Source: Clostridia bacterium (lineage in GTDB: Bacteria; Bacillota; Clostridia; Oscillospirales; CAG-272). Taken from it: a DNA stretch of 54,104 nucleotides. Both the position numbers and the translations under genes were made by a program. Location of the stretch: contig JAFVTH010000026.1 of assembly GCA_017503285.1 (NCBI GenBank), positions 1 to 54,104 of the forward strand. Reading direction: 5' to 3'. Below the pieces are notes generated by a model. That model did not search any database, was not told the origin of the DNA, and saw only the letters and a program-made list of their open reading frames with translations. Of this stretch, positions 30,282 to 40,533 are shown in pieces; the first letter of the stretch is position 1, and the number at the start of each line of letters is the position of its first letter.

Positions 30282-32480
30282 TTATGCCAGCGTAATGTGG
30301 TAAAGTCTTGATGGGTAGGTAAAGAAATCATACTCTAATTCAAGACCAAGATTCATAAGTGCTGCGCCGAGATAAGTCTTTTCACTACCGTTTATTCTAT
30401 AAAATCTATTTGGTAAAAGACCCTTAACCCTTACATAAAAAGGCGGTGTGCATGCGTCTGTATCGTATCTAACGGCGCAAACAAGAGCCTCGCTGCCGTC
30501 CTCCTTTGCTGTTTCCCATACGCAGTACATGCTCTCATCAGACGCGAAAGGAGAAATAAGCCTGTAATACTCGCCATGCTGAATAAGCTCATAATGCTTT
30601 TTAAATTCAACGATTTGGCGCTTAATCTCTTCCTTTTCCTCGTCTGTCATCTTAGTTACATCAAGCTCTAAGCCGTATGTTCCAAAATATGCAACATTTC
30701 CTCTTGTTTTAAGTGGTGTAACTCTTGCATTTTGATGGTTAGGACACACGGAAACGTGTGCGCCCATTGTGGATACAGGATATGCAAAGGATGTACCATA
30801 TTGAATTTTTAGACGGTCAATAGCATCTGAGTTATCGCTGGTCCAAACCTGTGGCATATAGTAAAGCATACCACAGTCAAAGCGCCCACCGCCACCGGAG
30901 CAGCTTTCAAAAAGGATATCCGGGTATTTGGTGGTTATTCTTTCAAGAAGGTCATAAAGCCCAAGCATGTAGCGATGGTATACCTCGCCCTGCTTTTCGG
31001 GAGGAAGCGCTACACTATAAAGGTCTGAAATATGACGGTTAAAGTCCCATTTTACATAGGAAATATTTGCGCTATCTAAAACGGTTGTAAGCTGGTTATA
31101 GATATTATCTACAACCTCCTTGCGTGAGTAGTCAAGAACATATTGGTTTCTTGAAACCTGTGGATCTCTGTCCGGCATCTTAAAGGCATAGTCCGGATGA
31201 GCACGATAAAGGTCGCTGTCCTCGGAAATACATTCCGGCTCGAACCAAATGCCGAACTTCATACCCTCTGCGTTAATTCTTTCAGCAAGGTTTTTAAGTG
31301 TGCCTTGTAGCTTTTTCTCGTTTGGAGTCCAGTCGCCAAGACCAGAATGGTCGTCATCTCTCTTTCCAAACCATCCGTCATCCATAACAAATAGCTCTAC
31401 ACCAAGCTTTTTAGCCTCGTGTGCCATTGAAACAAGCTTATCGGCATTAAAGTTAAAGTATGTGCCCTCCCAGTTATTAATAAGCACAGGGCGCTGTGTA
31501 TTTTTGTATTTGCCACGGCAAAGGTTGTTTCTTATGGCCTTATGGAAGCAACGGGACATATTTCCAAAGCCCTCGTTACTATAAACCATTGCAGCCTCCG
31601 GGCATTCAAAGGTGCCGTTTGGCAAAATTTCATAGCTAAAGTTTTCCGGGTTAATGCCTGCAACAACACGGGTTTTCTCCCATTGGTCCTTCTCTGCGGC
31701 GATTTTGAAGTTGCCACTATAAACAAGGGCAATACCCCAAGCGCTACCATACTCCTCATTTGCGTCTTTATCGCAAACAACAACGAATGGATTTTGCATA
31801 TGAGATGAGCCACCACGCATACTTTCGATTGTAATTTGAGAGTGCTTTATGCCGGTCCTTTCAACCATTCTTTCTCTCATATGTCTGCCGTGGAAGTTAA
31901 GCATATCGTAGCTACCACGAGGCAAGTCAAGTGTTAAGGTAAGCGCCTTTTCAAGCTTTATTGACTTATCTGTTTTGTTTTCAACGGTTACACTTCTTGT
32001 AATAAGGTCGTATTCCTCAAAAACACCATAATATAGATGAAAATATATGTCGTGCACCTTGTCCTTAAGAGTGATAACCAAGGTATCTGCCTCGTCACCA
32101 TAAAATGATGGCAAGCCCTTTATAGAATATTTGCCCTTTATAACCTCAGCGCCTACAAAGCGAGGCTCAACACCGAAGGAGCCGTCACTATTACGAACGC
32201 CGATGGCATTAAGACGGAAATCTCCAATGCCTGCGCAGGAAAGCTCCTGACTGGCTTCCCCATATGTATACTGGTTGCAAACACCGATAGAATCAGCAGG
32301 ATTTGGTGAAAAGCTTGGTTGTGAATTACATTTGGAATAATAATGAAGGTCCATGTACTCCATTTTTGCGCCATAGTAGGTATGAACAAGCACATTTAAC
32401 TCATCCACCTTCATTTGGTACATAGTGTTTTTTGTGGTTAGTGTGTAGGTTTTATCCTTATTATTAATTAGAATAGCCAT
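30282..32480 (-). CDS. GH36 alpha-galactosidase
   Basis: This 732-residue protein is a full-length family 36 alpha-galactosidase. An N-terminal beta-supersandwich is followed by a TIM barrel with VMDDGWFGKRDDD, WFEPE, the nucleophile D479 in KWDFNRH, CSGGGGRFD and the acid/base D549 in WTSDNSDAIDR. It removes alpha-1,6-galactose from raffinose-type sugars, melibiose or galactomannan fragments. With no signal peptide it acts in the cytoplasm. It has its own promoter at 32511-32539 and SD AAGGAG. No sugar transporter gene is adjacent; a binding-protein gene lies directly upstream in the same direction. Confidence 0.95.
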   Translation of the reverse strand: MAILINNKDKTYTLTTKNTMYQMKVDELNVLVHTYYGAKMEYMDLHYYSKCNSQPSFSPNPADSIGVCNQYTYGEASQELSCAGIGDFRLNAIGVRNSDGSFGVEPRFVGAEVIKGKYSIKGLPSFYGDEADTLVITLKDKVHDIYFHLYYGVFEEYDLITRSVTVENKTDKSIKLEKALTLTLDLPRGSYDMLNFHGRHMRERMVERTGIKHSQITIESMRGGSSHMQNPFVVVCDKDANEEYGSAWGIALVYSGNFKIAAEKDQWEKTRVVAGINPENFSYEILPNGTFECPEAAMVYSNEGFGNMSRCFHKAIRNNLCRGKYKNTQRPVLINNWEGTYFNFNADKLVSMAHEAKKLGVELFVMDDGWFGKRDDDHSGLGDWTPNEKKLQGTLKNLAERINAEGMKFGIWFEPECISEDSDLYRAHPDYAFKMPDRDPQVSRNQYVLDYSRKEVVDNIYNQLTTVLDSANISYVKWDFNRHISDLYSVALPPEKQGEVYHRYMLGLYDLLERITTKYPDILFESCSGGGGRFDCGMLYYMPQVWTSDNSDAIDRLKIQYGTSFAYPVSTMGAHVSVCPNHQNARVTPLKTRGNVAYFGTYGLELDVTKMTDEEKEEIKRQIVEFKKHYELIQHGEYYRLISPFASDESMYCVWETAKEDGSEALVCAVRYDTDACTPPFYVRVKGLLPNRFYRINGSEKTYLGAALMNLGLELEYDFFTYPSRLYHITLA

Positions 32481-32510
32481 AGCCTTCTCCTTTTTGTTTT
32501 ATTCCCTTTT

Positions 32511-32539
32511 AGTTTACCATAATTTACATTGCTTTTCAA
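32511..32539 (-). promoter_or_regulatory. Alpha-galactosidase promoter
   Basis: The minus strand shows TTGAAA (32534-32539), a 17-nt spacer and TAAACT (32511-32516), 31 bases upstream of the start codon. Confidence 0.65.
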
Positions 32540-32565
32540 CAAGTTTATACATTTTTATATATGAA

Positions 32566-32595
32566 AAATACCCACAGGTTGCCCTGTGGGTATTT
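32566..32595 (-). terminator. Terminator after the solute-binding protein gene
   Basis: AAATACCCACAGG (32566-32578) and CCTGTGGGTATTT (32583-32595) form a perfect 13-base-pair stem. It separates the binding-protein gene from the alpha-galactosidase promoter. Confidence 0.8.
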
Positions 32596-32611
32596 GGTTT
32601 ATAACGAAAAA

Positions 32612-34201
32612 TTAATAGTCGTTCTTTGCCCAGTTATCATTCCATTGCTTGAGTGTATCGTTTGCAGCGTCACGATATGTCTCAAAGTCGTGTTGGAATG
32701 TATTGTTTTCTGTTGAGAAAGAAGCATTTTGAACGTTTGTCAAAAGACCATTCCAGCTGTGCATGTAACCAACGTCATAGCAAAGGTTAGCAAGAATATA
32801 GTTCATAACCATATTCATTGTGTCGCCATCCTTCTTGTAGTCTACAACCTTTGAAGCAATGTTCTGGTAGTAGCCCTTACCGTTAAGCTCCATCATACCC
32901 TCGTCATTGAGAGTATAACCCATTACATACTCTTGACCTGTCCATGAAAGAACATCAAGGAAGTATGTAGACATGTTCTTACTTGGTGTTGTTGTAGGAA
33001 CGCACAAGAGGCATGCCTGATATGTAGTTGGAGTGTAATAGTTTTCTTGGTCAGCATTAAGCTTTGGCATTGGAACTGCGCCAGCCTTAATGTTGTTTTC
33101 ATTATCCTCGCCGAAGTAATCAAACTTTTGAACAACCTCGTTGTAGAAAAGAAGTCTCTTCTCGCCGAAGGCTGTCTGCATAGCGCCGTATCCACTTGGT
33201 TCACCATCCGGTGCATCCCAGCTTGTACGAGCCCACTCAGCATTTTTGTACTCAATTAGCTTTGGAACGAGTGTAGAAACTCTACCATCGTTAAGGCTGA
33301 TTTCGTACTTACCAGTAGCCTCGTTTACGCTAACCTGTTGAATACCACTTGTTTGATAGTATTTAGCAAGGTTGGTTGTACCGAAGCCGAATTTGTCTTT
33401 ATTGCCCAAGCCTTCTGTACCATCAACATTCTGACCGCCGATGATACGAGCAACGTTTTCCATTTCCTCAAGTGTCCACTCGCCAGCGATTACCATATTG
33501 TAAACATTTGGGAAGGACTTGATTTCCTTAGCCATATCTACGTTAAAGAAGATAAGGTTTGCAGTTGACTCATCAAGGAATGAGAAGTCACCGGCAACAT
33601 AATATGTTTTGCCACATACAGAGTAGGACTCACGAGCTACCTGGTTGAAGTATGGCTTTGAAAGGTCGATGTTAGGGCTGTTTGCAAGGTTGAAAAGAAT
33701 ACCGTTGCCAACAAGTGTCTGTGCCTCGTACATACGTGGCATAGCAAGGTGGAATTTTTGACCAGCCGGGTTTGCTTGGTTTGTGGTAAGAATGTTTGAA
33801 ATACCATTACCCTTAGCATCAATCCAGTTTAGTGTAACACCATAAACCTCTTTAATGAGATTTTCTCTTTCAATAAGAGATGTGTTGATAATTCTACCGA
33901 ACTTAAGATCCAAATCTGCGTCGTTTCCAGTATTAACGAATGGGAGAGTAAGCTCAGCCTGTGCCCAAGGTGCACCCGGTTCGCCCTCATTCCAAATTGT
34001 CGCAAGAATGTCAATGGTCTTACCGTCATATGTCTTTGCTCTATCAGCTTCCGCCTTTGTATATTCGTCTCTTGAGTTTATGCTACCGATAGGGAGTGTC
34101 TTATCTTCATCATCGTAAAGTGTAACACTTCCACCGCCACATGAAACGATACAAGGAAGGAGCATCAAAGCAACGAGCAATAATGCGAAAATCTTTTTCA
34201 T
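32612..34201 (-). CDS. Extracellular solute-binding lipoprotein
   Basis: This 529-residue protein has a lipoprotein signal peptide (KKIFALLLVALMLLPCIVSC) with the lipidated Cys followed by GGGS. The mature part looks like a large family 1-type extracellular solute-binding protein: AEWARTSWDAPDGEPSGYG, ALLFYNE-like FGEKRLLFYNE and the DVLSWTGQEYV segment. Such proteins bind oligosaccharides for ABC importers, but no permease or ATPase gene is next to it. SD AGGAGG and the promoter at 34241-34269 are strong, so it is probably made in quantity. The ligand is not known. Confidence 0.82.
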   Translation of the reverse strand: MKKIFALLLVALMLLPCIVSCGGGSVTLYDDEDKTLPIGSINSRDEYTKAEADRAKTYDGKTIDILATIWNEGEPGAPWAQAELTLPFVNTGNDADLDLKFGRIINTSLIERENLIKEVYGVTLNWIDAKGNGISNILTTNQANPAGQKFHLAMPRMYEAQTLVGNGILFNLANSPNIDLSKPYFNQVARESYSVCGKTYYVAGDFSFLDESTANLIFFNVDMAKEIKSFPNVYNMVIAGEWTLEEMENVARIIGGQNVDGTEGLGNKDKFGFGTTNLAKYYQTSGIQQVSVNEATGKYEISLNDGRVSTLVPKLIEYKNAEWARTSWDAPDGEPSGYGAMQTAFGEKRLLFYNEVVQKFDYFGEDNENNIKAGAVPMPKLNADQENYYTPTTYQACLLCVPTTTPSKNMSTYFLDVLSWTGQEYVMGYTLNDEGMMELNGKGYYQNIASKVVDYKKDGDTMNMVMNYILANLCYDVGYMHSWNGLLTNVQNASFSTENNTFQHDFETYRDAANDTLKQWNDNWAKNDY

Positions 34202-34240
34202 TATAAACCTCCTATGTTTTTTTGCTTTTTCGCTGTAAAT

Positions 34241-34269
34241 ATTATACTATAACTTTGCACAAAAATCAA
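34241..34269 (-). promoter_or_regulatory. Solute-binding protein promoter
   Basis: The minus strand shows TTGATT (34264-34269), a 17-nt spacer and perfect TATAAT (34241-34246), 40 bases upstream of the start codon. Confidence 0.7.
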
Positions 34270-34342
34270 TATATTATATTTATTTTTTTGTGTTAATTAT
34301 CAAAATTCACCATAAATTTACAAAGATAAGTGGGAAAAGAAA

Positions 34343-34370
34343 AAATAGCAGAGCCTTAGCCCTGCTATTT
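34343..34370 (-). terminator. Terminator after gdhA
   Basis: AAATAGCAG (34343-34351) and CTGCTATTT (34362-34370) form the stem with a 10-base loop. On the minus strand a T run follows, just past the gdhA stop. Confidence 0.8.
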
Positions 34371-34379
34371 CGACTTTTA

Positions 34380-35732
34380 TTAAACCACACCCTGTGCAAG
34401 CATTGCATCAGCAACCTTGATAAAGCCAGCGATATTTGCACCGGCAACAAGGTCGTCACCAAGGCCATATTGGTTTGCAGCCTTGATGGAGTTTTGGAAG
34501 ATGTTTTTCATAATGCCCTTAAGCTTTTCATCAACCTCTTCAGCGCTCCAGCTGTAACGCATAGAGTTTTGAGACATTTCAAGACCGGAAACAGCAACAC
34601 CACCTGCGTTAACTGCCTTAGATGGAGCAACGATAACGCCATTTGCCTTTAGGTATGCAACAGCCTCGTTTGTTGTAGGCATATTAGATACCTCAACGTA
34701 GTACTTAACGCCATTTGCAACGATCTGCTCCGCTTCCTTCATGCCAACCTCGTTTTGAGTAGCACATGGCATAAGAATGTCAGCCTTTACGCCCCATGGC
34801 TTTTCCTTTGCGAAGAATGGAACACCAAACTTATCAGCATAATCCTGTACCCTGTTACGGCAGGATGCACGCATTTCGAGAAGGAAGTTAATCTTTTCAT
34901 CAGTTGTAATACCGTCCTCGTCGTAGATGTAGCCATCAGGACCGGAGATTGTAACAACCTTACCGCCAAGCTCTGTAACCTTCTTTACAGTACCCCAAGC
35001 AACGTTACCGAAGCCAGAGATTGCAAAGGTCTTGCCCTTAATTGTATCCTTAAAGTAGTCAAGCATATTTACAGTGTAGTAAACCGCACCATAGCCTGTT
35101 GCCTCCGGACGGATGAGAGAGCCACCATAGGAAACGCCCTTACCTGTAAGAACACCTGTAAATTCATTACGGAGTCTCTTGTATTGACCGAACATATAGC
35201 CAACCTCTCTTGCACCAACGCCGATATCGCCAGCCGGAACGTCAAGGTCTGCACCTATATGTCTTGAAAGCTCTGTCATAAAGCTTTGGCAGAAGCGCAT
35301 AACCTCTGCGTCGCTCTTGCCCTGTGGGTCAAAGTCAGAGCCACCCTTACCACCACCCATAGGGAGTGAGGTCAAGCTGTTCTTAAATGTTTGCTCAAAG
35401 CCGAGGAACTTAATAATGCCCTCGTATACTGATGGATGGAAACGGATACCACCCTTATATGGACCGATAGCGCTGTTGAACTGAATTCTAAAGCCTCTGT
35501 TTACTTGAACCTTTCCATTGTCGTCAACCCATGGAACTCTGAACTTAATAATTCTTTCAGGCTCAACCATTCTCTCAAGAACGCCACTTGTTATGTATTC
35601 CGGGCGCGCCTCGATAACCGGCTCGATAGACTCGAGAACCTCTTTTACGGTCTGATGAAACTCAGGCTCGTTAGCGTTTCTCTTTACAACTCTTTCCATT
35701 AATTCGTTAAGATACTCATTCTTAAAGCTCAT
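34380..35732 (-). CDS. gdhA: NADP-type glutamate dehydrogenase
   Basis: This 450-residue protein is a hexameric glutamate dehydrogenase of the bacterial NADP-type group. KGGIRFHPS, PMGGGKGGSDFDP (catalytic Lys) and PAGDIGVGAREVGYM are seen, with the nucleotide site in SGFGNVAWG. It makes glutamate from 2-oxoglutarate and ammonia, or the reverse. AAGGAG precedes the ATG at 35732, ruling out the 17-codon longer ORF. The gene starts 33 bases after proS with no promoter or terminator between them, so they are likely co-transcribed. Confidence 0.95.
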   Translation of the reverse strand: MSFKNEYLNELMERVVKRNANEPEFHQTVKEVLESIEPVIEARPEYITSGVLERMVEPERIIKFRVPWVDDNGKVQVNRGFRIQFNSAIGPYKGGIRFHPSVYEGIIKFLGFEQTFKNSLTSLPMGGGKGGSDFDPQGKSDAEVMRFCQSFMTELSRHIGADLDVPAGDIGVGAREVGYMFGQYKRLRNEFTGVLTGKGVSYGGSLIRPEATGYGAVYYTVNMLDYFKDTIKGKTFAISGFGNVAWGTVKKVTELGGKVVTISGPDGYIYDEDGITTDEKINFLLEMRASCRNRVQDYADKFGVPFFAKEKPWGVKADILMPCATQNEVGMKEAEQIVANGVKYYVEVSNMPTTNEAVAYLKANGVIVAPSKAVNAGGVAVSGLEMSQNSMRYSWSAEEVDEKLKGIMKNIFQNSIKAANQYGLGDDLVAGANIAGFIKVADAMLAQGVV

Positions 35733-35764
35733 TTTTGTATTCTCCTTACAAATAAAATTCAAAA

Positions 35765-37201
35765 TTAATATGCCTTGCCCCAATATACAAGCTTATCTGT
35801 CTTCTTGCCACAGCAGATGCAGGTGCCCTCTGTACCCTGCTCACCAAACGGCAAGCAACGAGAGGTAACGTCCGCAAGCTCCTTAAGCTTTAGCTCACAA
35901 GCCTCATCACCACACCAGTGTGCTCTTATGTAACCGGACTTTTCTTCTGCTGTCTTTATAAAGCTATCAAGCTCAGTTTCTGTATATGTGCGATTTTTTC
36001 TATTTTCCTGTGCCTTGTTAAAGAGATTTTCTGTAATCTCGTTAAGAAGCATTGGAATCCTTACTTCAAGCTCGTCAAGGGAGCAAATGGTTTTTTCGCC
36101 ATTGTCTCTACGAACGAGAACGCATTGGTTTGCCTCGATATCACGAGGACCAAGCTCAAGTCTAACCGGAACGCCTTTCATTTCATATTCAGCAAACTTC
36201 CAGCCCGGGGAGTTGTCTGAAATATCAATCTTTGATCTTGCAAACTTGGAAATTCTCTCATAAACCTCTGTTGCCTTGTCGATAACGCCCTCTTTATGTT
36301 GAGCTATTGGAACAACAACAACCTGGATTGGCGCAACCTTTGGTGGTAAAACAAGACCGCTATTATCACCATGTGTCATAATGATCGCGCCGATAATTCT
36401 TGTGGAAACACCCCAAGAGGTTTGATAGCAATACTTGAGAGTATTGTCCTTATCAAGATATTGAATGTCAAATGCCTTTGCAAAGCCGTTACCGAAGTTG
36501 TGGCTTGTGCCACCCTGAAGCGCCTTACCGTCGTGCATAAGAGCCTCAACGGTATATGTAGCCTCTGCACCTGCAAACTTTTCCTTGTCTGTCTTTCTTC
36601 CCTTCAAAACAGGGATACCAAGGTCTTTTTCAAAAAAGTCTGCATATACGTTAAGCATTTGAAGTGTCTCTGCCTCTGCGTCCTCTGCTGTTGCATGCAT
36701 TGTGTGACCCTCTTGCCACAAAAACTCTCTGCTACGAAGGAACGGACGAGTTGTCTTTTCCCAGCGAACAACGCTACACCATTGGTTATAAAGCTTTGGC
36801 AAATCTCTGTAAGAGCGAATTATGTTTGCATAATGCTCACAGAAAAGTGTTTCTGAGGTTGGGCGAACACAGAGCCTTTCTGTAAGTGGCTCAGTACCAC
36901 CATGTGTAACCCACGCAACCTCCGGTGCAAAGCCCTCAACATGGTCCTTTTCCTTTTGAAGAAGGGACTCCGGAATGAACATTGGCATATAGATATTCTC
37001 TACGCCTGTTTCCTTGAAGCGACCATCAAGAAGCTTTTGTATATTTTCCCAAATTGCATAGCCGTATGGGCGAATAATCATGCAGCCCTTTACGCTTGAG
37101 TAGTCAATAAGGTCTGCCTTTTTAACTACGTCGGTATACCATTTAGCAAAATCCTCCTCCATTGAGGTAATTTGCTCAACTAATTTCTTTTCCTTAGCCA
37201 T
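35765..37201 (-). CDS. proS: Prolyl-tRNA synthetase, short (archaeal/eukaryote-like) type
   Basis: This 478-residue class II synthetase has motif 1 (FIPESLL region), motif 2 ([21 protein letters not shown], residues about 143-163) and motif 3 with [10 protein letters not shown] and ARSK near the anticodon domain. The length and the C-terminal Cys-rich domain (CGDEAC and CICCGKK, possibly Zn-binding) identify the eukaryote-like type that lacks the editing insert of the bacterial form. It charges tRNA-Pro. The 235-base gap upstream holds its promoter, a small leader hairpin and the clpE terminator; I see no T-box. Confidence 0.95.
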   Translation of the reverse strand: MAKEKKLVEQITSMEEDFAKWYTDVVKKADLIDYSSVKGCMIIRPYGYAIWENIQKLLDGRFKETGVENIYMPMFIPESLLQKEKDHVEGFAPEVAWVTHGGTEPLTERLCVRPTSETLFCEHYANIIRSYRDLPKLYNQWCSVVRWEKTTRPFLRSREFLWQEGHTMHATAEDAEAETLQMLNVYADFFEKDLGIPVLKGRKTDKEKFAGAEATYTVEALMHDGKALQGGTSHNFGNGFAKAFDIQYLDKDNTLKYCYQTSWGVSTRIIGAIIMTHGDNSGLVLPPKVAPIQVVVVPIAQHKEGVIDKATEVYERISKFARSKIDISDNSPGWKFAEYEMKGVPVRLELGPRDIEANQCVLVRRDNGEKTICSLDELEVRIPMLLNEITENLFNKAQENRKNRTYTETELDSFIKTAEEKSGYIRAHWCGDEACELKLKELADVTSRCLPFGEQGTEGTCICCGKKTDKLVYWGKAY

Positions 37202-37227
37202 TTTTAGCCTCTTTTCTTTTCACGATT

Positions 37228-37252
37228 ATGTGGCACACGGGATACCACAATA
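37228..37252 (-). promoter_or_regulatory. Small hairpin in the proS leader
   Basis: TGTGG and CCACA pair around an 11-base loop, about 30 bases before the proS start and after the promoter. It is too small for a T-box. The role is unknown. Confidence 0.3.
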
Positions 37253-37266
37253 ATTTTTATACAATT

Positions 37267-37295
37267 ATATTAGCACACACAATTCTTAATTTCAA
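37267..37295 (-). promoter_or_regulatory. proS-gdhA promoter
   Basis: The minus strand shows TTGAAA (37290-37295), a 17-nt spacer and TAATAT (37267-37272), about 66 bases upstream of the proS start. Confidence 0.65.
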
Positions 37296-37399
37296 GATTT
37301 TTTTATCATATTTTAAGCGCTTTTATGCATTTTTTTGCAATTTTATCGTTTTAACACACTAAAGCGTTTATGGAGTCAATTTTTTTGTGCAAAATAGCA

Positions 37400-37431
37400 A
37401 TAAAAATCTCCCTGTTTTCGGCAGGGAGATT
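37400..37431 (-). terminator. clpE terminator
   Basis: AATCTCCCTG (37405-37414) and CAGGGAGATT (37422-37431) form a perfect stem with a 7-base loop. On the minus strand TTTTTATT follows. It lies six bases past the clpE stop. Confidence 0.85.
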
Positions 37432-37436
37432 AATTC

Positions 37437-39707
37437 TTATTTACATTTTACACTAAGCTCGCCCTTTTTGATAGACACACTTGCCATTGTGATGTTGCCA
37501 CGAATTTCAAAGATAATTGCGTGTGCAAGCTTATCCTCAATTTGTGTTTGAATGTATCTTCTCATATTACGAGCACCGTATTTCTTGCTGAAGGACTGCT
37601 CTGCGATAAAGCTGCAAACCTCGCTTGTGTAGCTAAAGTCAATGTTTCTTTCGCTAAGCGCCTCCTTAAGGTCCTTAAGCATAATGTCAGCAATGCGAAC
37701 GAAATCATCCTTTTCAAGAGAACGGAAGGTGATAACCTCGTCAATTCTGTTGATAAATTCAGGGCGAAGGAAGCCGGAAAGCGCCTTCTCTGTCTTTTCC
37801 TTTGCAAGCTGATTTGTATCAGAGGAAAAGCCTGCCTGAGATGATGTTACAGTTGCGCCTGCGTTGGTTGTCATAATGATAACTGTGTTTTCAAAGTTAA
37901 TAAGTCTGCCCTGTGAATCGGAAATCTTACCCTCATCAAGGATTTGAAGAAGGATATTAAGAACGTCCGGGTGCGCCTTTTCAATTTCATCGAAGAGAAC
38001 AACGGAATATGGGCTTCTTCTAATCTTTTCTGTAAGCTGTCCTGCCTCATCATAGCCGACATAGCCCGGAGGAGAGCCTATAATCTTTGAAACGGAATGC
38101 TTTTCCATAAACTCTGACATATCAAGCCTTACAAGGTTGTCAATGGAGTTAAACAGCTCCCTTGCAAGAGTTTTTACAAGCTCTGTTTTACCAACGCCTG
38201 TTGGTCCTGCAAAGATAAAGGATGCAGGGCGCTTTTTAACACTAACGCCTGCTCTGTTTCTTTGGATTGCGCTTGTTAGGGACTTAACCGCCTCGTCTTG
38301 ACCAACGATTCTAGACTTAATTCTTTCCTCAAGACCGGCGAGCCTTTCAAACTCCTCCTCGGAGATGTTGCTTGCAGGAATACCTGTCCAAATTTCAATA
38401 ACGCCTGCAAGGTCCTGCTTTGTCATAACCGTGCCATCGCACTCCTTATCAAGCCTTTCCTTGTCGAGCATTAGGGTGGATTTCTCAGTTTTTAGCTCTG
38501 CTAATGCCTTGTAATTGCTCTCACTTGCATCCTCGGCAATTTTGGCGTTTATAGCCTCTGTCTTTTTGTCAACCTCGGCAAGCTTTTCAATGACCCTGTG
38601 TCGCTCATTTATGTGCGGAGAGTGTAAAACGATATGTGAGCAAGCCTCATCAATCAAGTCTATTGCCTTGTCCGGTAAGAACCTGTCTGTTATATATCTT
38701 TCACTCATTATAACGGCGCTTTTTGCCATTTCGTCAGAGATTTTTACACCGTGGTATATCTCGTAGTAATGCTTAATGCCCTTTATCATTTCGATACACT
38801 CGTCAATTGTAGGCTCTTCAACCTTTACAGGCTGGAAGCGCCTTTCAAGAGCTGCATCCTTCTCGATATATTTTCTATATTCCTTAAGAGTTGTAGCACC
38901 GATAACCTGTATTTCGCCACGGCTAAGTGCAGGCTTTAATATATTTGCGGCATTCATACTGCCCTCAGAGTTACCTGTGCCAACAATATTATGAATTTCG
39001 TCAATAACGAGGATAATGTTGCCTGCCGCCTTAACCTCCTTAAGAAGACCGTTGATTCTTGACTCAAACTGTCCTCTGAACTGAGTGCCTGCAACAAGTG
39101 CAGTTAGGTCAACAAGATATATCTCACAATTCTTTAGCTTATATGGAACATCGCCACTAACAATTTTTTGGGCAAGAGCCTCTGCAATTGCAGTTTTACC
39201 TACACCCGGCTCGCCTATAAGGCATGGGTTATTCTTTTGGCGACGGCTAAGGATTTGGATAACCCTTTCAAGCTCTCTTTGTCTACCAACAATTCTATCA
39301 AGCTTGCCGTTTAATGCGTCTTGTGTAAGGTTGTGGCAGAAGGTGTTAAGATGCTTTCTTTCATCCTTCTTCTTTTTGTCGCCATCCTTGCTTTCCTTTT
39401 TGCCCTGCTCCCCTGTTGAGAAGCCTGCATTTTTCATAAGCTTAGAAAAGTCAATAGTAGGACCTTCCTCCCCATCCTCGTCCTCGCCGTTTTCGGAGAG
39501 TGTAGGAAGCATCTCACTAAACATTTTTTCCATATTTTCAAGCTCTTCCTCGGTAATGCCCATCTTTGTCATCATATCGTTGACAGGCTTAATACCAAGC
39601 TCCTTTGCGCAAACGAGGCATAGTCCCTCCTGCTTTTGCACATTGTTTTCAAGCTTCATTATATAAACCGTTGCCGGTCTTTTTTTGCACCTTGCGCACA
39701 TTTCCAT
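37437..39707 (-). CDS. clpE: ClpE-type AAA+ unfoldase
   Basis: This 756-residue Hsp100 protein has an N-terminal four-Cys zinc motif (CARCKKRP and CLVCAKEL), which marks ClpE rather than ClpC. Two AAA+ modules follow: Walker [10 protein letters not shown] (residue about 163) and GPTGVGKTE (about 497), with Walker B VIDEIH and LFDEIEKAH, and [12 protein letters not shown] in the second. It unfolds proteins, usually for ClpP. Firmicute clpE genes are often controlled by CtsR, but I see no GGTCAAA repeat near this start. Only 18 bases separate it from the CvpA-family gene upstream, so it depends on transcription from that operon. SD AGAGGAA precedes the ATG. Confidence 0.9.
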   Translation of the reverse strand: MEMCARCKKRPATVYIMKLENNVQKQEGLCLVCAKELGIKPVNDMMTKMGITEEELENMEKMFSEMLPTLSENGEDEDGEEGPTIDFSKLMKNAGFSTGEQGKKESKDGDKKKKDERKHLNTFCHNLTQDALNGKLDRIVGRQRELERVIQILSRRQKNNPCLIGEPGVGKTAIAEALAQKIVSGDVPYKLKNCEIYLVDLTALVAGTQFRGQFESRINGLLKEVKAAGNIILVIDEIHNIVGTGNSEGSMNAANILKPALSRGEIQVIGATTLKEYRKYIEKDAALERRFQPVKVEEPTIDECIEMIKGIKHYYEIYHGVKISDEMAKSAVIMSERYITDRFLPDKAIDLIDEACSHIVLHSPHINERHRVIEKLAEVDKKTEAINAKIAEDASESNYKALAELKTEKSTLMLDKERLDKECDGTVMTKQDLAGVIEIWTGIPASNISEEEFERLAGLEERIKSRIVGQDEAVKSLTSAIQRNRAGVSVKKRPASFIFAGPTGVGKTELVKTLARELFNSIDNLVRLDMSEFMEKHSVSKIIGSPPGYVGYDEAGQLTEKIRRSPYSVVLFDEIEKAHPDVLNILLQILDEGKISDSQGRLINFENTVIIMTTNAGATVTSSQAGFSSDTNQLAKEKTEKALSGFLRPEFINRIDEVITFRSLEKDDFVRIADIMLKDLKEALSERNIDFSYTSEVCSFIAEQSFSKKYGARNMRRYIQTQIEDKLAHAIIFEIRGNITMASVSIKKGELSVKCK

Positions 39708-39725
39708 CTTATGTTTCCTCTTGTA

Positions 39726-40463
39726 CTACCTCTGTATTAGGGTTGAAATCCAGCCTAACACATTTAATTTATTGAAAAATCCTACTATTAAGGATTTATC
39801 TATCGTTTCTCTGTCCAAATAGCCCACGGTAAACGGACCTATATAATTTGAAAGCGCATATAAGCCAAGGCTAATGCCCCACAAAACAAGGGCAGCTATA
39901 ACCACACCTATAACAAAGCCCAAAAATCTGTTTGCTGACTTAATGCCCTCGAAGCAGGTAAGCTTGTCAAGAAGCGGAACAATAAGGCTCAAAATAATAA
40001 GCGCTATAAGAAATACACCTATTACGGCAATAATGGAGCAAATCATATTTGACATAGCCCCACCAACATTTTCGCTAAGCGATGGGATAACAGAGGTTTT
40101 GCCCTCTGCAAGGCTATCGAAGTCAGCCGAAAGCTGCTCTATATCTGCACCAAATTTTACTAGAATGCTGTTGTAAAAATTACTTTCGTTGCCGTCGTAT
40201 AAGGTAAAGAAAATGCTTGCTGTCTGCCCGTTTGACTCACAGAACGAGGTTAGCGAGCTGCCAACCCAGCCAATAATTGCATTTTTGAAGAAAAGTGATG
40301 CCAAAAGATTTGCAACAGGCACCCTTAATACTAATGCTAAAACAACGGAAATTATGAGCTTACACGAGTCAAGCACGCTTCTGAAAAAGCCGGTAACGGT
40401 AAACTTGATAATAATGATCACGGCAATAACAAGCATTGCTATATCAATAATTATATTTCCCAT
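39726..40463 (-). CDS. CvpA-family membrane protein (second of a pair)
   Basis: This 245-residue protein has the CvpA/colicin-V-production-protein layout. An opening helix (MGNIIIDIAMLVIAVIIIIK) is followed by TGFFRSVLDSCKLIISVVLA, a soluble loop of about 70 residues and two further helices (VIGVFLIALIILSLIVP and NRFLGFVIGVVIAALVLWG). GGAAAGGAG precedes the ATG at 40463, so the 17-codon longer ORF is rejected. Its upstream neighbour is a related protein of similar length, and clpE follows 18 bases after its stop. The cellular role of this family in Firmicutes is poorly known; links to division and envelope functions have been proposed. Confidence 0.82.
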   Translation of the reverse strand: MGNIIIDIAMLVIAVIIIIKFTVTGFFRSVLDSCKLIISVVLALVLRVPVANLLASLFFKNAIIGWVGSSLTSFCESNGQTASIFFTLYDGNESNFYNSILVKFGADIEQLSADFDSLAEGKTSVIPSLSENVGGAMSNMICSIIAVIGVFLIALIILSLIVPLLDKLTCFEGIKSANRFLGFVIGVVIAALVLWGISLGLYALSNYIGPFTVGYLDRETIDKSLIVGFFNKLNVLGWISTLIQR

Positions 40464-40483
40464 AAGCTCTCCTTTCCTTTTTC

Positions 40484-40524
40484 TAAAAACAGGGACTGTA
40501 CCTGTTATACACAATACAGTCCCT
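40484..40524 (-). terminator. Intra-operon terminator between the two CvpA-family genes
   Basis: AGGGACTGTA (40491-40500) and TACAGTCCCT (40515-40524) form a perfect 10-base-pair stem with a 14-base loop. On the minus strand GTTTTTAG follows. It would reduce, not abolish, transcription of the second CvpA gene and clpE. Confidence 0.7.
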
Positions 40525-40533
40525 ATAGTTGCT

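Noticed and set aside
34755-35702. Plus-strand ORFs inside gdhA
   Set aside because: Antisense shadows of a highly conserved enzyme; Cys-rich residue use is typical of reversed frames.
37202-37436. T-box riboswitch before proS
   Set aside because: The gap is only 235 bases, contains a promoter close to the gene, and shows no AGGGTGGNACCGCG-type box or long leader stem.
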